From: Streptomyces sp. Q6
GTDB taxonomy: Bacteria; Actinomycetota; Actinomycetes; Streptomycetales; Streptomycetaceae
Assembly: GCF_036967205.1 (NCBI RefSeq)
Contig: NZ_CP146022.1
Span: 434,001 to 498,000 of the forward strand
DNA: 64,000 bases
Direction of reading: 5' to 3'
In this document: positions 1 to 10,784 of the stretch, piece by piece
Layout of the letters: each line of letters opens with the position of its first letter
Numbering within the stretch: position 1 is the first letter of the stretch
Program-made: the position numbers and the translations under genes
The notes under the pieces: model-generated
The model's database searches: none
What the model was told of the DNA's origin: nothing
The model's input: the letters and a program-made list of their open reading frames with translations, nothing else

Positions 1-66
1 CACGCTTCCTCCGCGTCGCAACATCCTGTTAACCCACCGATCAACTTTGCAGAGCTAACCTGCCTC

Positions 67-95
67 TTGACCTTCGGTTGACCAACCGTTGGCAT
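67..95 (+). promoter_or_regulatory. Candidate promoter and palindromic operator upstream of the carbonic anhydrase/SulP operon
   Basis: TTGACC (67-72) is followed after 17 bases by TGGCAT (90-95), a plausible sigma-70-type -35/-10 pair. The spacer carries a perfect inverted repeat, CGGTTG-AC-CAACCG (75-88), which could be a repressor site. The first gene starts about 35 bases downstream. The assignment rests on spacing and symmetry only. Confidence 0.35.
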
Positions 96-130
96 CGTCT
101 TGACATGCGGACGGGCGAGAGGGGGGGTGC

Positions 131-481
131 ATGTTCCGAGGTGGCACGCGAGTCGGTGGACCGGTGGCGCTGTTCGTCGCTGTCCTGCTCGCCCTCCCGT
201 TCTTCGCGACCGCACACCCGTTCGCTCCCGCACATCCGCACGAGCGCACCGTGTCCGCCGTCGACTGCACGGACGCGCCCGCCCCGGTCGAAGGGCCTCG
301 TACCCGCGACCGGCAGCGCGGAGCTCCGGCCTCCGCCGGATCGCCCTGCCCGCACCCGGTGTCGGTGGCGGCCGACCCCGTGACCGTGCCGGACCCGTCG
401 CCCTCCGGCGACGCGCACTCCCGGCCGACGAGATCCTCGAGAGCCCTCACGGCGGCGGCCCTTCAGGTCTTCCGCTGCTGA
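131..481 (+). CDS. Small secreted or membrane-anchored protein of unknown function
   Basis: The 116-residue product has a short basic N terminus and a hydrophobic stretch at about residues 11-28 ending in an A-T-A-H sequence, which looks like a signal peptide or single anchor. The rest is Pro/Arg/Ser/Thr-rich with scattered His (HPF..HPH near residues 29-37) and Cys residues and shows no domain I recognise. A GAGAGG-like ribosome site precedes the ATG. The gene lies 70 bases upstream of the carbonic anhydrase on the same strand and after a candidate promoter, so it may be the first gene of that operon. Its codon bias is weaker than that of its neighbours. An exported protein linked to bicarbonate transport is only a guess from position. 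Confidence 0.5.
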   Translation: MFRGGTRVGGPVALFVAVLLALPFFATAHPFAPAHPHERTVSAVDCTDAPAPVEGPRTRDRQRGAPASAGSPCPHPVSVAADPVTVPDPSPSGDAHSRPTRSSRALTAAALQVFRC

Positions 482-551
482 CAGAGACAGTCCTTCGCAC
501 CTGTCCTGCACGCCCGACGCGCCCCCACAGCGCGCCAGGAGGAATCACACC

Positions 552-1133
552 ATGCAGCCCCTCATCGACCACGCCCGTCTGTTCGGCAAGAGCCCTGAGG
601 AGTTCGCCCGGCTCGCCGACGGCCAGTCCCCGCAGGTCCTGTTCATCACCTGCTCCGACTCGCGCGTCGTCCCGGCCCTCATCACCGGCGCCCGCCCCGG
701 CGAGCTCTTCGAGCTGCGCACCGCGGGCAACATCGTTCCCCCCTATCCCAGCGGCCGCCCCAGCGGCGAGGCCGCGACCATCGAGTACGCCGTGGAGGTC
801 CTCGGCGTCCAGGACGTCGTCGTGTGCGGCCACTCGCACTGCGGCGCGATCGGCGCGCTGGTGCGCGGCGACGATCTGGCGGCGGTGCCCGCCGTGCGCG
901 ACTGGCTCGCGCACGCGGCGGACCGGCCCGAGCAGCGGGACCCGTCCGATCCGACGGTCTCCGCTGCCGTCCAACAGCACGTCCTCGCCCAGGTGTTGCG
1001 GCTGCGCACGTACCCGTGCGTGCAGCGGCGGCTCGCCGACGGCCGCCTGCGGCTGCGCGCCTGGTACTACGAGGTGCACACCGGCGGCGTCCGCGAACAC
1101 CGCACCGCTTCCGACACGTTCGAGGCCCTGTGA
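552..1133 (+). CDS. Beta-class carbonic anhydrase
   Basis: This cytoplasmic zinc enzyme interconverts CO2 and bicarbonate. The 193-residue product has the family's zinc site: Cys34 in the motif CSDSR (its Asp and Arg forming the usual dyad), and the HSHCG motif near residues 95-99 supplying His and the second Cys. The ELRTAGN segment of the beta-class fold follows the first motif. An AGGAGGAA ribosome site lies about 9 bases before the ATG. The SulP transporter gene starts 8 bases after the stop, so the two are almost certainly co-transcribed. This pairing is known in bacteria as a bicarbonate uptake/hydration module. The length is normal for the short beta class and there is no signal peptide. 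Confidence 0.93.
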   Translation: MQPLIDHARLFGKSPEEFARLADGQSPQVLFITCSDSRVVPALITGARPGELFELRTAGNIVPPYPSGRPSGEAATIEYAVEVLGVQDVVVCGHSHCGAIGALVRGDDLAAVPAVRDWLAHAADRPEQRDPSDPTVSAAVQQHVLAQVLRLRTYPCVQRRLADGRLRLRAWYYEVHTGGVREHRTASDTFEAL

Positions 1134-1141
1134 GGACCGCG

Positions 1142-2596
1142 ATGAGCAGGTATCCGCATCTCAAGGCGGACGTCACCGCGTCCCTCGTCGTCTTCCTCGT
1201 CGCGCTCCCGCTGTGCGTCGGCGTGGCCGTCGCCTCCGGGGTCCCGGCCGAACTCGGCCTGATCACCGGCATCGTGGGCGGCATCGTGACCGGCATCATG
1301 CGCGGCAGCAGCCTTCAGGTCTCGGGCCCCGCAGCCGGGTTGACCGTGCTCGTCTACGAGGCGGTGCGCGCCTTCGGACTGCCGGTGCTCGGCGTCGTCG
1401 TGCTGGCGACCGGCGTCCTCCAGATCGCGATGGGCGCCCTGAAGCTCGGCCGCTACTTCCGGGCCATCTCGGTGTCCGTGGTCGAGGGCATGCTCGCCGG
1501 CATCGGCCTGGTCCTCATCGCGGGCCAGCTGTACTCGGTCGTCGGCGCGAAGGCGCCCGAGTCGGGGCTCGGCAAGATAGCGGGGCTGCCCGAGGCGTTC
1601 GTCGACGCGTTCGGCAGCACCCGCGCCCTCGCCTCGCTCGCCCTGGGCGTCGGCACCGTGCTGGTGCTCGTGCTCTGGAAGCGGCTGCCGCGCAGGATCC
1701 GGGTCGTCCCCGCCCAGTTGGCCGCGGTCGGCCTCGCGACGCTCGCCGCGCTCGTGTTCGGCGCCCCCGTCGCGACCGTCGAGGTCAACGGCCTGCTCGG
1801 GTCGGTCCAGCCGCCGTCCCTCGACGCGTTCGGGGAGCTCGCGGGCCTCGGCGTGCTCGGCACGATCGTCGCGTTCACGCTGATCGCGTCGGCGGAGTCC
1901 CTGTTCAGCGCGGCGGCCGTGGACCGGTTGCACGACGGGCCGCGGACCACGTACGACAAGGAACTCGTCGCGCAGGGCGCGGGCAACGCGGTGTGCGGTG
2001 TGCTCGGCGCGCTGCCGATGACGGCGGTGATCGTGCGCAGCGCGGCCAATGTGCAGGCGGGGGCGCGCACCAAGGCCTCCCGCGTCCTGCACGGCGTGTG
2101 GCTGCTGCTGTTCGCGGCGCTCCTGCCGGGCGTCCTCGCGTACATCCCGATCCCCGCGCTCGCGGGCGTCCTGGTGCACGCGGGCGCCAAACTGATCCCC
2201 GTCGAGGCGCTCGTGACACTGTGGCGCGAGCACCGCGGTGAGGCGCTGATCCTGGTGGTCACGGCGGTGTCGATCGTCGCGGTCAGCATGTTCGAGGGGG
2301 TCCTGGTGGGCCTCGCCCTGTCCGTGGTGAAGACGGCCTGGGACGCCTCGCACATCAAGCTCGACGTCATAGACAAGGGGGCCGGGCCGATCCAGGCGTA
2401 CCTGTCGGGCAACGCCACGTTCCTCCGGCTGCCGAAGCTCCTGGACAGTCTGGAGGCGCTGCCCGCGGACCGTCCCGTCGAGCTGGATCTGTCGGGCGTG
2501 CACCATCTGGACCACGCCTGCCGCACCGCGCTGGAGAACTGGGCGGCGCGCCACAGCAGTGCGGGCACGGAGCCGGTGAAGGTCACCGCCGACTGA
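1142..2596 (+). CDS. SulP-family anion (probably bicarbonate) transporter
   Basis: This integral membrane protein of 484 residues begins MSRYPHLKADVTAS, the usual SulP opening just before the first membrane helix. About 10-12 hydrophobic segments follow, including the conserved region with SGPAAGLTVLV near residues 60-70. A C-terminal cytoplasmic STAS-like domain (about residues 410-484) contains VELDLSGVHHLD. The start at 1142 is preferred over longer in-frame options because it sits 8 bases after the carbonic anhydrase stop and matches the family N terminus. Bicarbonate as substrate is inferred from the adjacent carbonic anhydrase. SulP members also carry sulfate and other anions. Confidence 0.88.
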   Translation: MSRYPHLKADVTASLVVFLVALPLCVGVAVASGVPAELGLITGIVGGIVTGIMRGSSLQVSGPAAGLTVLVYEAVRAFGLPVLGVVVLATGVLQIAMGALKLGRYFRAISVSVVEGMLAGIGLVLIAGQLYSVVGAKAPESGLGKIAGLPEAFVDAFGSTRALASLALGVGTVLVLVLWKRLPRRIRVVPAQLAAVGLATLAALVFGAPVATVEVNGLLGSVQPPSLDAFGELAGLGVLGTIVAFTLIASAESLFSAAAVDRLHDGPRTTYDKELVAQGAGNAVCGVLGALPMTAVIVRSAANVQAGARTKASRVLHGVWLLLFAALLPGVLAYIPIPALAGVLVHAGAKLIPVEALVTLWREHRGEALILVVTAVSIVAVSMFEGVLVGLALSVVKTAWDASHIKLDVIDKGAGPIQAYLSGNATFLRLPKLLDSLEALPADRPVELDLSGVHHLDHACRTALENWAARHSSAGTEPVKVTAD

Positions 2597-2604
2597 GTCT
2601 CGGC

Positions 2605-2642
2605 ACGCGGCGCCCGGGTCCCCACGGGTCCGGGCGCCGCGT
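2605..2642. terminator. Convergent (bidirectional) hairpin terminator
   Basis: A 13-bp perfect stem (2605-2617 with 2630-2642) closes a 12-base loop, immediately between the SulP stop and the stop of the oppositely oriented pobA. There is no T-run, as is common in GC-rich actinomycetes. It can serve both genes. Confidence 0.7.
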
Positions 2643-2649
2643 CGTGCGC

Positions 2650-3873
2650 TCAGTAGCGCGCGGCGGTGCCCAGGTACTGCTCGGCGAAGGCGGCCGCGGC
2701 GACGGGCGACGTGAACAGACGGCGCAGCCGGGCGAGCGTGGTGCCCGCGCGGAACGCGTCACGGCCCGACACCCCGTGGTAGACCTCCGACAGCCACTGC
2801 GAGAACTCCTGGTAGTCCCAGACGCGGCGCAGACAGTCCGTCGAGTACGACGCGAGCGCGGCGTCGCCGCCGCCGGCGAAGTGCGCGGCGAGCGCGTCGC
2901 CGAGCAGGAACGCGTCGTGCAGGGCGAGGTTCATGCCCTTGGCGGCGATCGGCGCGACGAGGTGGGCGGCGTCGCCCGCGAGGAACAGCCGCCCGTACGC
3001 CATCGGTTCGACGACGTAGTCATGCATGTCGAGGACACGCTTCTCGATCAGCGGGCCCTCGGTGAGCGGCGGGGCGCCCGCCGCCGCGAGCCGTCGGTGG
3101 AGCTGTTCCCATACCTTGGCGGGCTTCCACTTGTCCGGGTCGTCGCCGGGCGCGCACTGGAGGTAGTAGCGGGTGACCTCGGGGCTGCGCGGCATCTGTC
3201 CGGCGAAACCGTCGGGGTGCATGCCGAACAGGACGCAGTCGGCGGACGGCGGCGCCTCGGCCAGCAGCGCCAGCCAGCCGATCCCGTAGTCGTGCCGGGC
3301 GACGCGGACCCGGCGCGCGGGCAGCGCGGCGCGGCTCGCGCCGCGCGCCCCGTCGCAGCCGGCGACGAAGTCGCAGTGCAGCACCTGGCGGCGGCCGGTG
3401 TCGGGGCAGGTGTACGCGACCGTGGGCCGGTCGCCGTCGATGTCCTTCACGCGGACGTCGCGTGCGCCGAACCGGATGTCGCCGCCGCGTACGTCGGCGT
3501 ACTCGCGCACCAGGTCCGTGACGAGCAGCGGCTGCGGGTAGACGAAGTGGTGACGGCCGCCCGTCACCTCGGTGTAGTCGAAGCGGTGCCGCTCCCCGGC
3601 GAAGCGGAACTCGCAGGCGGAGTGGCGCTCGGCGCGCTTGAGGAGGTGGTCCGCGAGGCCGCGTTCCTCCAGGGCGCGCACGGCCCACTCCTCGATGACA
3701 CCTGCTCTGGGCCGGGTCTCGATGAACGCGCGCGTCTCGCACTCCAGGACGACGCAGTCGACCCCGGCGGCCCGCAGCACGGAGCCGACGGTGAGTCCGG
3801 CGGGCCCCGCGCCCACGATGACGACCGAAGTGCGGTGCGGGGGCGGGGACTTGGGGTGGCGATGGGCGGTCAC
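2650..3873 (-). CDS. pobA: 4-hydroxybenzoate 3-monooxygenase
   Basis: This FAD-dependent class A flavoprotein hydroxylase converts 4-hydroxybenzoate, NAD(P)H and O2 to protocatechuate. The 407-residue product has the Rossmann dinucleotide motif VGAGPAG near residues 19-25, the GCDG motif of the DG fingerprint near residue 165, and the C-terminal GDAAH motif followed by KGMNLALHDA (about residues 300-325). The RYYLQC and SQWLSEVYHG segments are characteristic of PobA within the family. It is cytoplasmic with no signal peptide. No pobR-like regulator adjoins it. It converges on the SulP gene and its 5' side faces a 238-base gap. Together with quiC further along it feeds protocatechuate, but no protocatechuate dioxygenase is present in the window. 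Confidence 0.93.
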   Translation of the reverse strand: MTAHRHPKSPPPHRTSVVIVGAGPAGLTVGSVLRAAGVDCVVLECETRAFIETRPRAGVIEEWAVRALEERGLADHLLKRAERHSACEFRFAGERHRFDYTEVTGGRHHFVYPQPLLVTDLVREYADVRGGDIRFGARDVRVKDIDGDRPTVAYTCPDTGRRQVLHCDFVAGCDGARGASRAALPARRVRVARHDYGIGWLALLAEAPPSADCVLFGMHPDGFAGQMPRSPEVTRYYLQCAPGDDPDKWKPAKVWEQLHRRLAAAGAPPLTEGPLIEKRVLDMHDYVVEPMAYGRLFLAGDAAHLVAPIAAKGMNLALHDAFLLGDALAAHFAGGGDAALASYSTDCLRRVWDYQEFSQWLSEVYHGVSGRDAFRAGTTLARLRRLFTSPVAAAAFAEQYLGTAARY

Positions 3874-4111
3874 GCGGCCATTATCCCGACGCGGGCGACG
3901 GCGTGCGGCCCCTCACGGATTCAGCACCCGTTCGTAGCGGCTCACGCAGGCCGCAGGAGGCGCGCGGGCGGGTGTTCGAGCGCACGCGGTTCAGGCGCGG
4001 CGCCCGCGCGCCCCGCTGACGCGCGGTGTCGTCGGCGGACCGGTCGAGGGTGAGCGGACCGGCGAAATTTCTGGTGCGCGTCGCCCGGCCGGGTCGGGGA
4101 ACACGGGGGTC

Positions 4112-4936
4112 ATGGGAATCGATGCGCATACACGGAGGGCCGGGCGCGAGGTGCGCCGGGCGGCCGACGGCAAGGTGATGGAGACGGCGACCCGCGCGGG
4201 CTTCGTGGCGCGCGGGGTGGTGTACGTGCTCATCGGGATCCTCGCGCTGCGCATCGCGTTCAACGGCGGCGGGCGCCAGGCCGACCGGGGCGGGGCCATG
4301 GCGGAGGTGGCGCACAAGCCGCTGGGGAACGTCCTGTTGTGGGCGCTCGGCCTCGGCATCGTGGCTCTCGCCCTGTGGCGGCTGTCCCAGGCGTTGTTCG
4401 ACCGGGACGGGGTGGGGCACCGGCTGATGGCCGCGGGCCGGTTCGTCTTCTACTCCGTGGTGGGGTATTCGGTGCTCGCGTACGCGGCCGGGGACCGGGG
4501 CAGCGGCAGCGGTGGCTCCGACAAGCAGTCCAAGGACCTCACGGCGACCGCGCTCGGCTGGCCGGGCGGACAGTGGATCGTGGGCGCCGCCGGCGCGGGT
4601 GTCGCCGGGGCGGGGCTGTGGCTCGCGGGGCGTGCGGTGATGCGCCGCTACCGCAAGCACCTGCGGATCGGTGAGATGTCGCAAGGGGTGCGCCGCGGGG
4701 TGGACGTGCTGGGGACGGTCGGCGGGACGGCGCGCGGCGCGGTGTTCGTCGCGTGCGGCGCCTCCCTCCTGGTGGCGGCGTTCCGGCACCGGCCGGGTGA
4801 GGCCAAGGGCGTGGACGACACGCTCCGCTCGTTCAGCCACACCCCGGCCGGCCCCTGGCTGCTCGCGGCGGTGGCGGCGGGCCTCGCCGTGTTCGGCATG
4901 TTCTCGTGGGCGCAGGCCAAGTACCGGAAGCTGTGA
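4112..4936 (+). CDS. DUF1206 integral membrane protein
   Basis: The 274-residue product contains three repeats of about 75 residues, each with a pair of membrane helices (first pair beginning near GFVARGVVYVLIG, residue 28). The repeats share an ARxxxxxG(V/A)xYxxxG-type opening, which is the DUF1206 pattern. No enzymatic motif is visible and the family function is unknown. The ATG at 4112 follows a 238-base region and no neighbour is close enough on the same strand to form an operon. The stop lies 18 bases from the stop of the convergent ornithine-cyclodeaminase-like gene. Confidence 0.8.
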   Translation: MGIDAHTRRAGREVRRAADGKVMETATRAGFVARGVVYVLIGILALRIAFNGGGRQADRGGAMAEVAHKPLGNVLLWALGLGIVALALWRLSQALFDRDGVGHRLMAAGRFVFYSVVGYSVLAYAAGDRGSGSGGSDKQSKDLTATALGWPGGQWIVGAAGAGVAGAGLWLAGRAVMRRYRKHLRIGEMSQGVRRGVDVLGTVGGTARGAVFVACGASLLVAAFRHRPGEAKGVDDTLRSFSHTPAGPWLLAAVAAGLAVFGMFSWAQAKYRKL

Positions 4937-4954
4937 GCGGCCGGCCCCCGGAAC

Positions 4955-5950
4955 TCACCCGGTGAGATCCACCTCCGTGCCCACGCCTCGCTGCCGCGCC
5001 AGGTCGATCAGCAGCCGGGCGACCGCCAGGTCCTGGAGTCCGACGCCGACGGAGTTGAACAGGGTGATCTCGTCGCGGGAGGTGCGGCCGGGGGCTCTGC
5101 CGGTCAGGACGTCGCCGAGTTCGCGACGGAAGTCGTCCTCGCGCAGGGCGCCTTCGGCGAACGGCAGGAGAACGTCGCCGGACTTGGCGCGGGCCGTGTC
5201 GTAGGCGTCGACGACGACGGTGGAGCGGACGACGGCCTCGGTGTCGAGTTCCCGGTGGTCGGGGCGGGGTGGGGCGCCGACGGCGTTGAGGTGCTGGCCG
5301 GGGCTGAGCCAGGCGCCGCGCACGAGCGGTGCGCGGGACGGGGTGAGGGTGCACAGGACGTCGGCGGCCTCGGTGACGGCGCGCGGGTCGGGCAGCACCT
5401 TCGCGGGGACGCCGAGTTCGGCGCCGATCCAGGTGGCGAGGGCCTGCGCGTGCTCCGGGGTGCGGCCCCACAGGACGACCTGCTCGTACGGGCCGCCGGG
5501 CAGCAGCGCGCGGGCGTGCGCACGGGCCAGCGGGCCGGTGCCGACGAGGCCGAGGGTCGCCGCGTCGGGTCGGGCGAGCGCGCGGGTGGCGACGGCGGTC
5601 GCGGCGGCCGTGCGGACGCGGGTGATCTCGGCGCCGTCGAGGAGGGCGAGGCAGGCCCCGGTGTCGGTGTCGGCGACGAGGACGGTGGAGCGCTGGGCGG
5701 GCAGGCCGCGGGCCCGGTTGCCGGGCAGGTCGGCGAGGAGCTTCACCGTGGCGAGCCCGTCGGGGGCGCTGGCCGCGGCCATGGCGAGGAACGCCCCGTC
5801 GGAGTCGGGCACGGCCATGACCGGTGGTGCGGGCAGCACGGCCCGTCCCAGGGCGAGGTCGCGGTGGGCGCGTGCCACGGCGTCGGCGACGTCCTCGGTC
5901 GCGTCGGCGAGCAGGGTGCGCAGGGTGGAGCGGGTGAGGATCAGGGTCAT
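4955..5950 (-). CDS. Ornithine cyclodeaminase / mu-crystallin family NAD(P)-dependent reductase
   Basis: The 331-residue product fits the ornithine cyclodeaminase/mu-crystallin family (about 310-350 residues), whose members act as ornithine cyclodeaminases, ketimine reductases or amino-acid dehydrogenases. The Rossmann motif LGLVGTGPLARAHARAL is near residues 126-142. The family's conserved substrate-site Lys is probably in the ATVKLLADLPGNRARGLP segment near residues 70-87. ITLFNSVGVGLQDLA near the C terminus is a strong family signature. The start is the ATG at 5950, 44 bases after the preceding permease gene. It is the last gene of the BMP-type ABC operon, so its substrate probably arrives through that transporter. 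The true reaction cannot be read from sequence. Confidence 0.85.
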   Translation of the reverse strand: MTLILTRSTLRTLLADATEDVADAVARAHRDLALGRAVLPAPPVMAVPDSDGAFLAMAAASAPDGLATVKLLADLPGNRARGLPAQRSTVLVADTDTGACLALLDGAEITRVRTAAATAVATRALARPDAATLGLVGTGPLARAHARALLPGGPYEQVVLWGRTPEHAQALATWIGAELGVPAKVLPDPRAVTEAADVLCTLTPSRAPLVRGAWLSPGQHLNAVGAPPRPDHRELDTEAVVRSTVVVDAYDTARAKSGDVLLPFAEGALREDDFRRELGDVLTGRAPGRTSRDEITLFNSVGVGLQDLAVARLLIDLARQRGVGTEVDLTG

Positions 5951-5994
5951 CGTGCGGGTTCTCCCGAGTGCGGGTCGATGGGGCGCGGCGGTGG

Positions 5995-6921
5995 TCAACC
6001 GCCGCGTACGAACGGGACGGTGAGTCCGGACGGGGCGCGGCTGCGGCCCACCAGACCGCTCACCGCGAGGAGCGCGAAGACGTACGGGAGGGTGGTCAGG
6101 AGCGGCGCCGACAGGTGCAGGCCGAGAGCGGGCGCCGCGAACTGGAGCGCCTGCGCGAGGCCGAAGACGAGGCAGGCGAGGAGGGTCGGCCAGGCCCGCC
6201 AGCGGCCCGCGATCACGGCGACGACGGCGAGATAGCCCATCCCGCCGGTGATGTTGTCGCTGAACGCGTGCACCTCGGAGAGGGCGAGGTGGGCGCCGGC
6301 GAGAGCAGAGGTGGCGCCGGTGAGCAGCACGGCCGCGTACCGGACGGACCGCACGGGCAGCCCGCAGCGGTCGGCGGTGACGGCGTCCTCGCCCACGGCG
6401 TCGAGGGCGAGCCCCCATGTCGTACGGCGGCTCAGCGCGAGGGCGAGGACGGCCGCGACGGCGAAGCCCGCGTAGCCGAGCGCGCTCTGCTCGAAGAGGG
6501 CGGGGCCGAGGACGGGGATGCTGTGCAGCCCGGGTACGGGCAGCGGGTCGAAGCCGGGCAGCGCCGTGTCGCCCGCGCCGTCGCCGAACAGCAGCCGGGA
6601 GCCGTATGTCGTCGCGCCCAGGGCGAGGGCGTTGGCGGTGATGCCGGTGACGATCTGGTCGGCGCGCAGGGTGACGCTGAGCAGGGCCTGGAGCGCGGCG
6701 AAGAGCAGCCCGGCGGCGAGGGCGGTCAGCACGCCCACGCCCGCGCTGCCGCCGGCGTGGGCTCCGGCGGCGCCCGCGAACGCGCCGGTGAGCATCATGC
6801 CTTCGACGGAGAGGTTGAGGACGCCCGCGCGTTCGCTGAGGAGCTCGCCGGACGAGGCGAGCAGCAGGGGCAGCGCCATCCGTACGCCGCCGGAGGCGAG
6901 TTCGTCGACGACGGCGCTCAT
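5995..6921 (-). CDS. ABC transporter permease, BMP/nucleoside-type (second permease)
   Basis: This membrane protein of 308 residues belongs to the BPD_transp_2 permease family with 8-10 helices. The segment GVLNLSVEGMMLTGAFAG near residues 33-50 is the diagnostic sequence of the second permease of purine/nucleoside BMP-type importers (YufQ/NupQ-like). Its ATG overlaps the stop of the upstream permease in an ATGA arrangement (6918-6921), so translation is probably coupled. The cyclodeaminase-like gene follows 44 bases later. Start choice is set by the overlap. Confidence 0.88.
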   Translation of the reverse strand: MSAVVDELASGGVRMALPLLLASSGELLSERAGVLNLSVEGMMLTGAFAGAAGAHAGGSAGVGVLTALAAGLLFAALQALLSVTLRADQIVTGITANALALGATTYGSRLLFGDGAGDTALPGFDPLPVPGLHSIPVLGPALFEQSALGYAGFAVAAVLALALSRRTTWGLALDAVGEDAVTADRCGLPVRSVRYAAVLLTGATSALAGAHLALSEVHAFSDNITGGMGYLAVVAVIAGRWRAWPTLLACLVFGLAQALQFAAPALGLHLSAPLLTTLPYVFALLAVSGLVGRSRAPSGLTVPFVRGG

Positions 6922-8057
6922 GGGGTGCTCCTCGTACGGCGTGCGGTGAACAGCATGGCGGCGGCGATGAACAGGACGAGCACGCTCTGCACGATCTGGA
7001 CGGTCGACGCGGGGACCTGGGCGGCGAGTTGGAGGTTGATGCCGCCGCTGGTGAGGAAGCCGAACAGGAGCGAGGCGGCGGCGACGGCGGTCAGCGAGCC
7101 GCGGGCGAGCAGTCCGACGACGAGACCGGAGAACCCGTAGCCGGAGGAGAAGTGCTCGGCCAGCACATAGGGCGCGGTGGCGACGAGCGCGGCGCCCGCG
7201 ACCCCGGCGAGGCCGCCCGCGAAGGCGAGGCCGCCGCCTTCGAGGCGCCGGACGGGCAGGCCCAGGCGGGCGGCGGCCGCCGGGGTGTGTCCGACGGCGG
7301 CGAGCCGGACGCCGACGGCGGTGTGCTTCAGCGCGATGCCGGTCGCCACGACCACGACGGCGGCGATCACGACGACGGCCGTCGCGGGTGACTCCGGGCC
7401 GCCGATCAGGGGGAGTTGGGCTCCGGCGGGCAGCGGCGCGGACTGCGGCAGGGTCTCCGCGGACGTCACGGGCTGGCGCAGCAGGGCCTCTTCGTGGACG
7501 GCGACGGCGACGAGTCCGGTGCCGACGAAGTTCAGGAGCAGCGTCGTGATGACCTCGCTGGTTCCGCGCCGCGCCTTGAGCCAGGCGGCGATGCCGGCCC
7601 ACAGGCCGCCCGCGAGGAACCCGGCGACGAGCACGACGGGGACGCCCAGCACACCGGGCACGGCGTCGGGCAGGGCGAGCCCGGTGGCGGCCGCGGCGAC
7701 TCCCCCGGCGCACAACTGCCCTTCGCCGCCGACGTTCACGAGCCCCGCCCGGTGGGCGACGGTGAATCCGGTGGCGATCAGGGCCAGGACGGCGGCGGAG
7801 TCGAGGGAGCTGCCGACGGAGTACGGCGAGCCGAACATCCCCTCGGCGAGCGCCCGCCAGGCGGTCGCCGGGTCGGCGCCGGCCGCGACGACGAGCAGGA
7901 TCCCGACGCCGATGGCGAGCACCGCGGCGAACGCGGCGACGGACACGGGATGGCGGGGCAGCGTCCGCAGCGCCGTGCGACGTGAGGGGGACGGGCGTGG
8001 GGCGAGTGACGGTGGTGAGGGTGGTGACGGTGACGTCGTGGTGGCCGGTACGGGCAT
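6918..8057 (-). CDS. ABC transporter permease, BMP/nucleoside-type (first permease)
   Basis: The 379-residue product is the larger YufP/NupP-like permease. A Pro/Ser/Arg-rich N-terminal tail of about 35 residues precedes the first helix. HRAGLVNVGGEGQLCAGG near residues 103-120 and the GTSEVITTLLLNF segment near residues 165-177 are hallmarks of this permease class. Ten or so hydrophobic helices follow. A GAGGA ribosome site lies just before the ATG. It starts 94 bases downstream of the ATPase stop and overlaps the second permease by four bases. The low-complexity N terminus is unusual in length and may be cytoplasmic and unstructured. Confidence 0.88.
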   Translation of the reverse strand: MPVPATTTSPSPPSPPSLAPRPSPSRRTALRTLPRHPVSVAAFAAVLAIGVGILLVVAAGADPATAWRALAEGMFGSPYSVGSSLDSAAVLALIATGFTVAHRAGLVNVGGEGQLCAGGVAAAATGLALPDAVPGVLGVPVVLVAGFLAGGLWAGIAAWLKARRGTSEVITTLLLNFVGTGLVAVAVHEEALLRQPVTSAETLPQSAPLPAGAQLPLIGGPESPATAVVVIAAVVVVATGIALKHTAVGVRLAAVGHTPAAAARLGLPVRRLEGGGLAFAGGLAGVAGAALVATAPYVLAEHFSSGYGFSGLVVGLLARGSLTAVAAASLLFGFLTSGGINLQLAAQVPASTVQIVQSVLVLFIAAAMLFTARRTRSTP

Positions 8058-8151
8058 GAGGTCCTCGGGGCGGGTGAGGCGGGGTGGGTGAGGCGGCGCG
8101 GCGCGCGCCGGGTGTGAGGGGGCTGACGAGGCGAGCGGGCTGCGGTACCGC

Positions 8152-9718
<1,567 letters not shown>

Positions 9719-9722
<4 letters not shown>

Positions 9723-10744
9723 CGGGTGGTGATCTTCCCGGACGCCAGCCGGGCCTTGATGTCGTCGAGCTTCTCGACGACGGCCGGGGCGGCGCCGTCG
9801 CAGAGCACGAGGTTGTTCTGCGGATCCTCGAAGGTGAGGCCGAAGTGGACGGCCTCGGCCTTCCACTTCCCCTGCACCAGCTGGTCGGTGGCGTATTCGA
9901 GTTCGGCGCCGATGTCGGTCTCCACGTATCCGGCGTACGCCTTCTCGCTGCCGCAGGGGTGGGCGATGGGTCCGCCGATGAGCAGGCTGCCGCGGCCGGT
10001 CGCGGCCTGGGCGAGACCCTTGTGGCCGAGGTTGAGGATCTGGCCGAGGACGTCGGCGCCCGCGCCGAAGTCGGCGAGCGCGGACTGCTTGGACTTCGCC
10101 GCGTCGTTGAAGTCGCCGACGTAGCTCGGGGCGAGGACCTTCACGCCGGGCTTCGCCTGCCGCGCGCCGCGCTCGAACTCCTTGGCGGCGTTCACGATGG
10201 CGGGGAGTTCCGCGCCGCCGATGAAGCCGACGGTGTTCTTCTTGGACAGCAGCGCGGCGGCGGCGCCCGACAGGTAGGCGGCCTGGGCCTGTTGCGGGTC
10301 GTAGAGGGCGAGGTTGGCGGTGGGCTTGCCGTCGGCGGGGCCGCCGACCTCGGCGAACTTGACCTTCGGGAAGCGGGCGGCAACCTTGCGCACGTCCGCG
10401 TCGGTCTGCCCGCCGAGCGAGATGACCAGGTCGGACGTGGTGGCGAAGCGGACCAGGGCCTGTTCGTAGTCGGCGGCCTGGACCTGTTCGACCTTGCTGA
10501 AGGCGACCTTTCCCCGGTGTTCCTTCGCGGCCCGCTGGTAGCCGCGGTACGCCGACTCCATGAAGCCGTCGTCGGAGAGCGAACCGGGGAACAGGACGCC
10601 GACCGTGAGCTCGCCGGAGCCGGAGCCCGAGTCGCCGCTGTTCGCCGCCGACTCGCCGCCGCAGCCGGTGAGCGATCCGGCGAGCAGGACCAGTGCGCCA
10701 CCGGCGAGCGCCGCGCCCGTACGCCGTGCAGGAATGTGTGCCAC
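9719..10744 (-). CDS. BMP-family substrate-binding lipoprotein of the ABC importer
   Basis: The 341-residue product begins with a basic N region, a hydrophobic stretch and the lipobox L-T-G-C with Cys28 as lipidation site, followed by a Gly/Ser linker. The mature part has BMP features: VGVLFPGSLSDDGFMESAYRG near residues 47-67, the DLVISLGGQTD segment, and NTVGFIGGAELPAIVNAAKEF. The family includes purine nucleoside binders such as PnrA/TmpC and NupN. The GTG start at 10744 is preferred because GGAGG lies 7-8 bases upstream. It is the first gene of the operon and faces the FCD-GntR regulator across a 169-base region with a palindrome. The true ligand is unknown, and a nucleoside is inferred from family. 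Confidence 0.9.
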
Positions 10745-10784
10745 TGAGGTGCCTCCAGAGGGAGGGGCCCGCGAGCCCGTTAGT

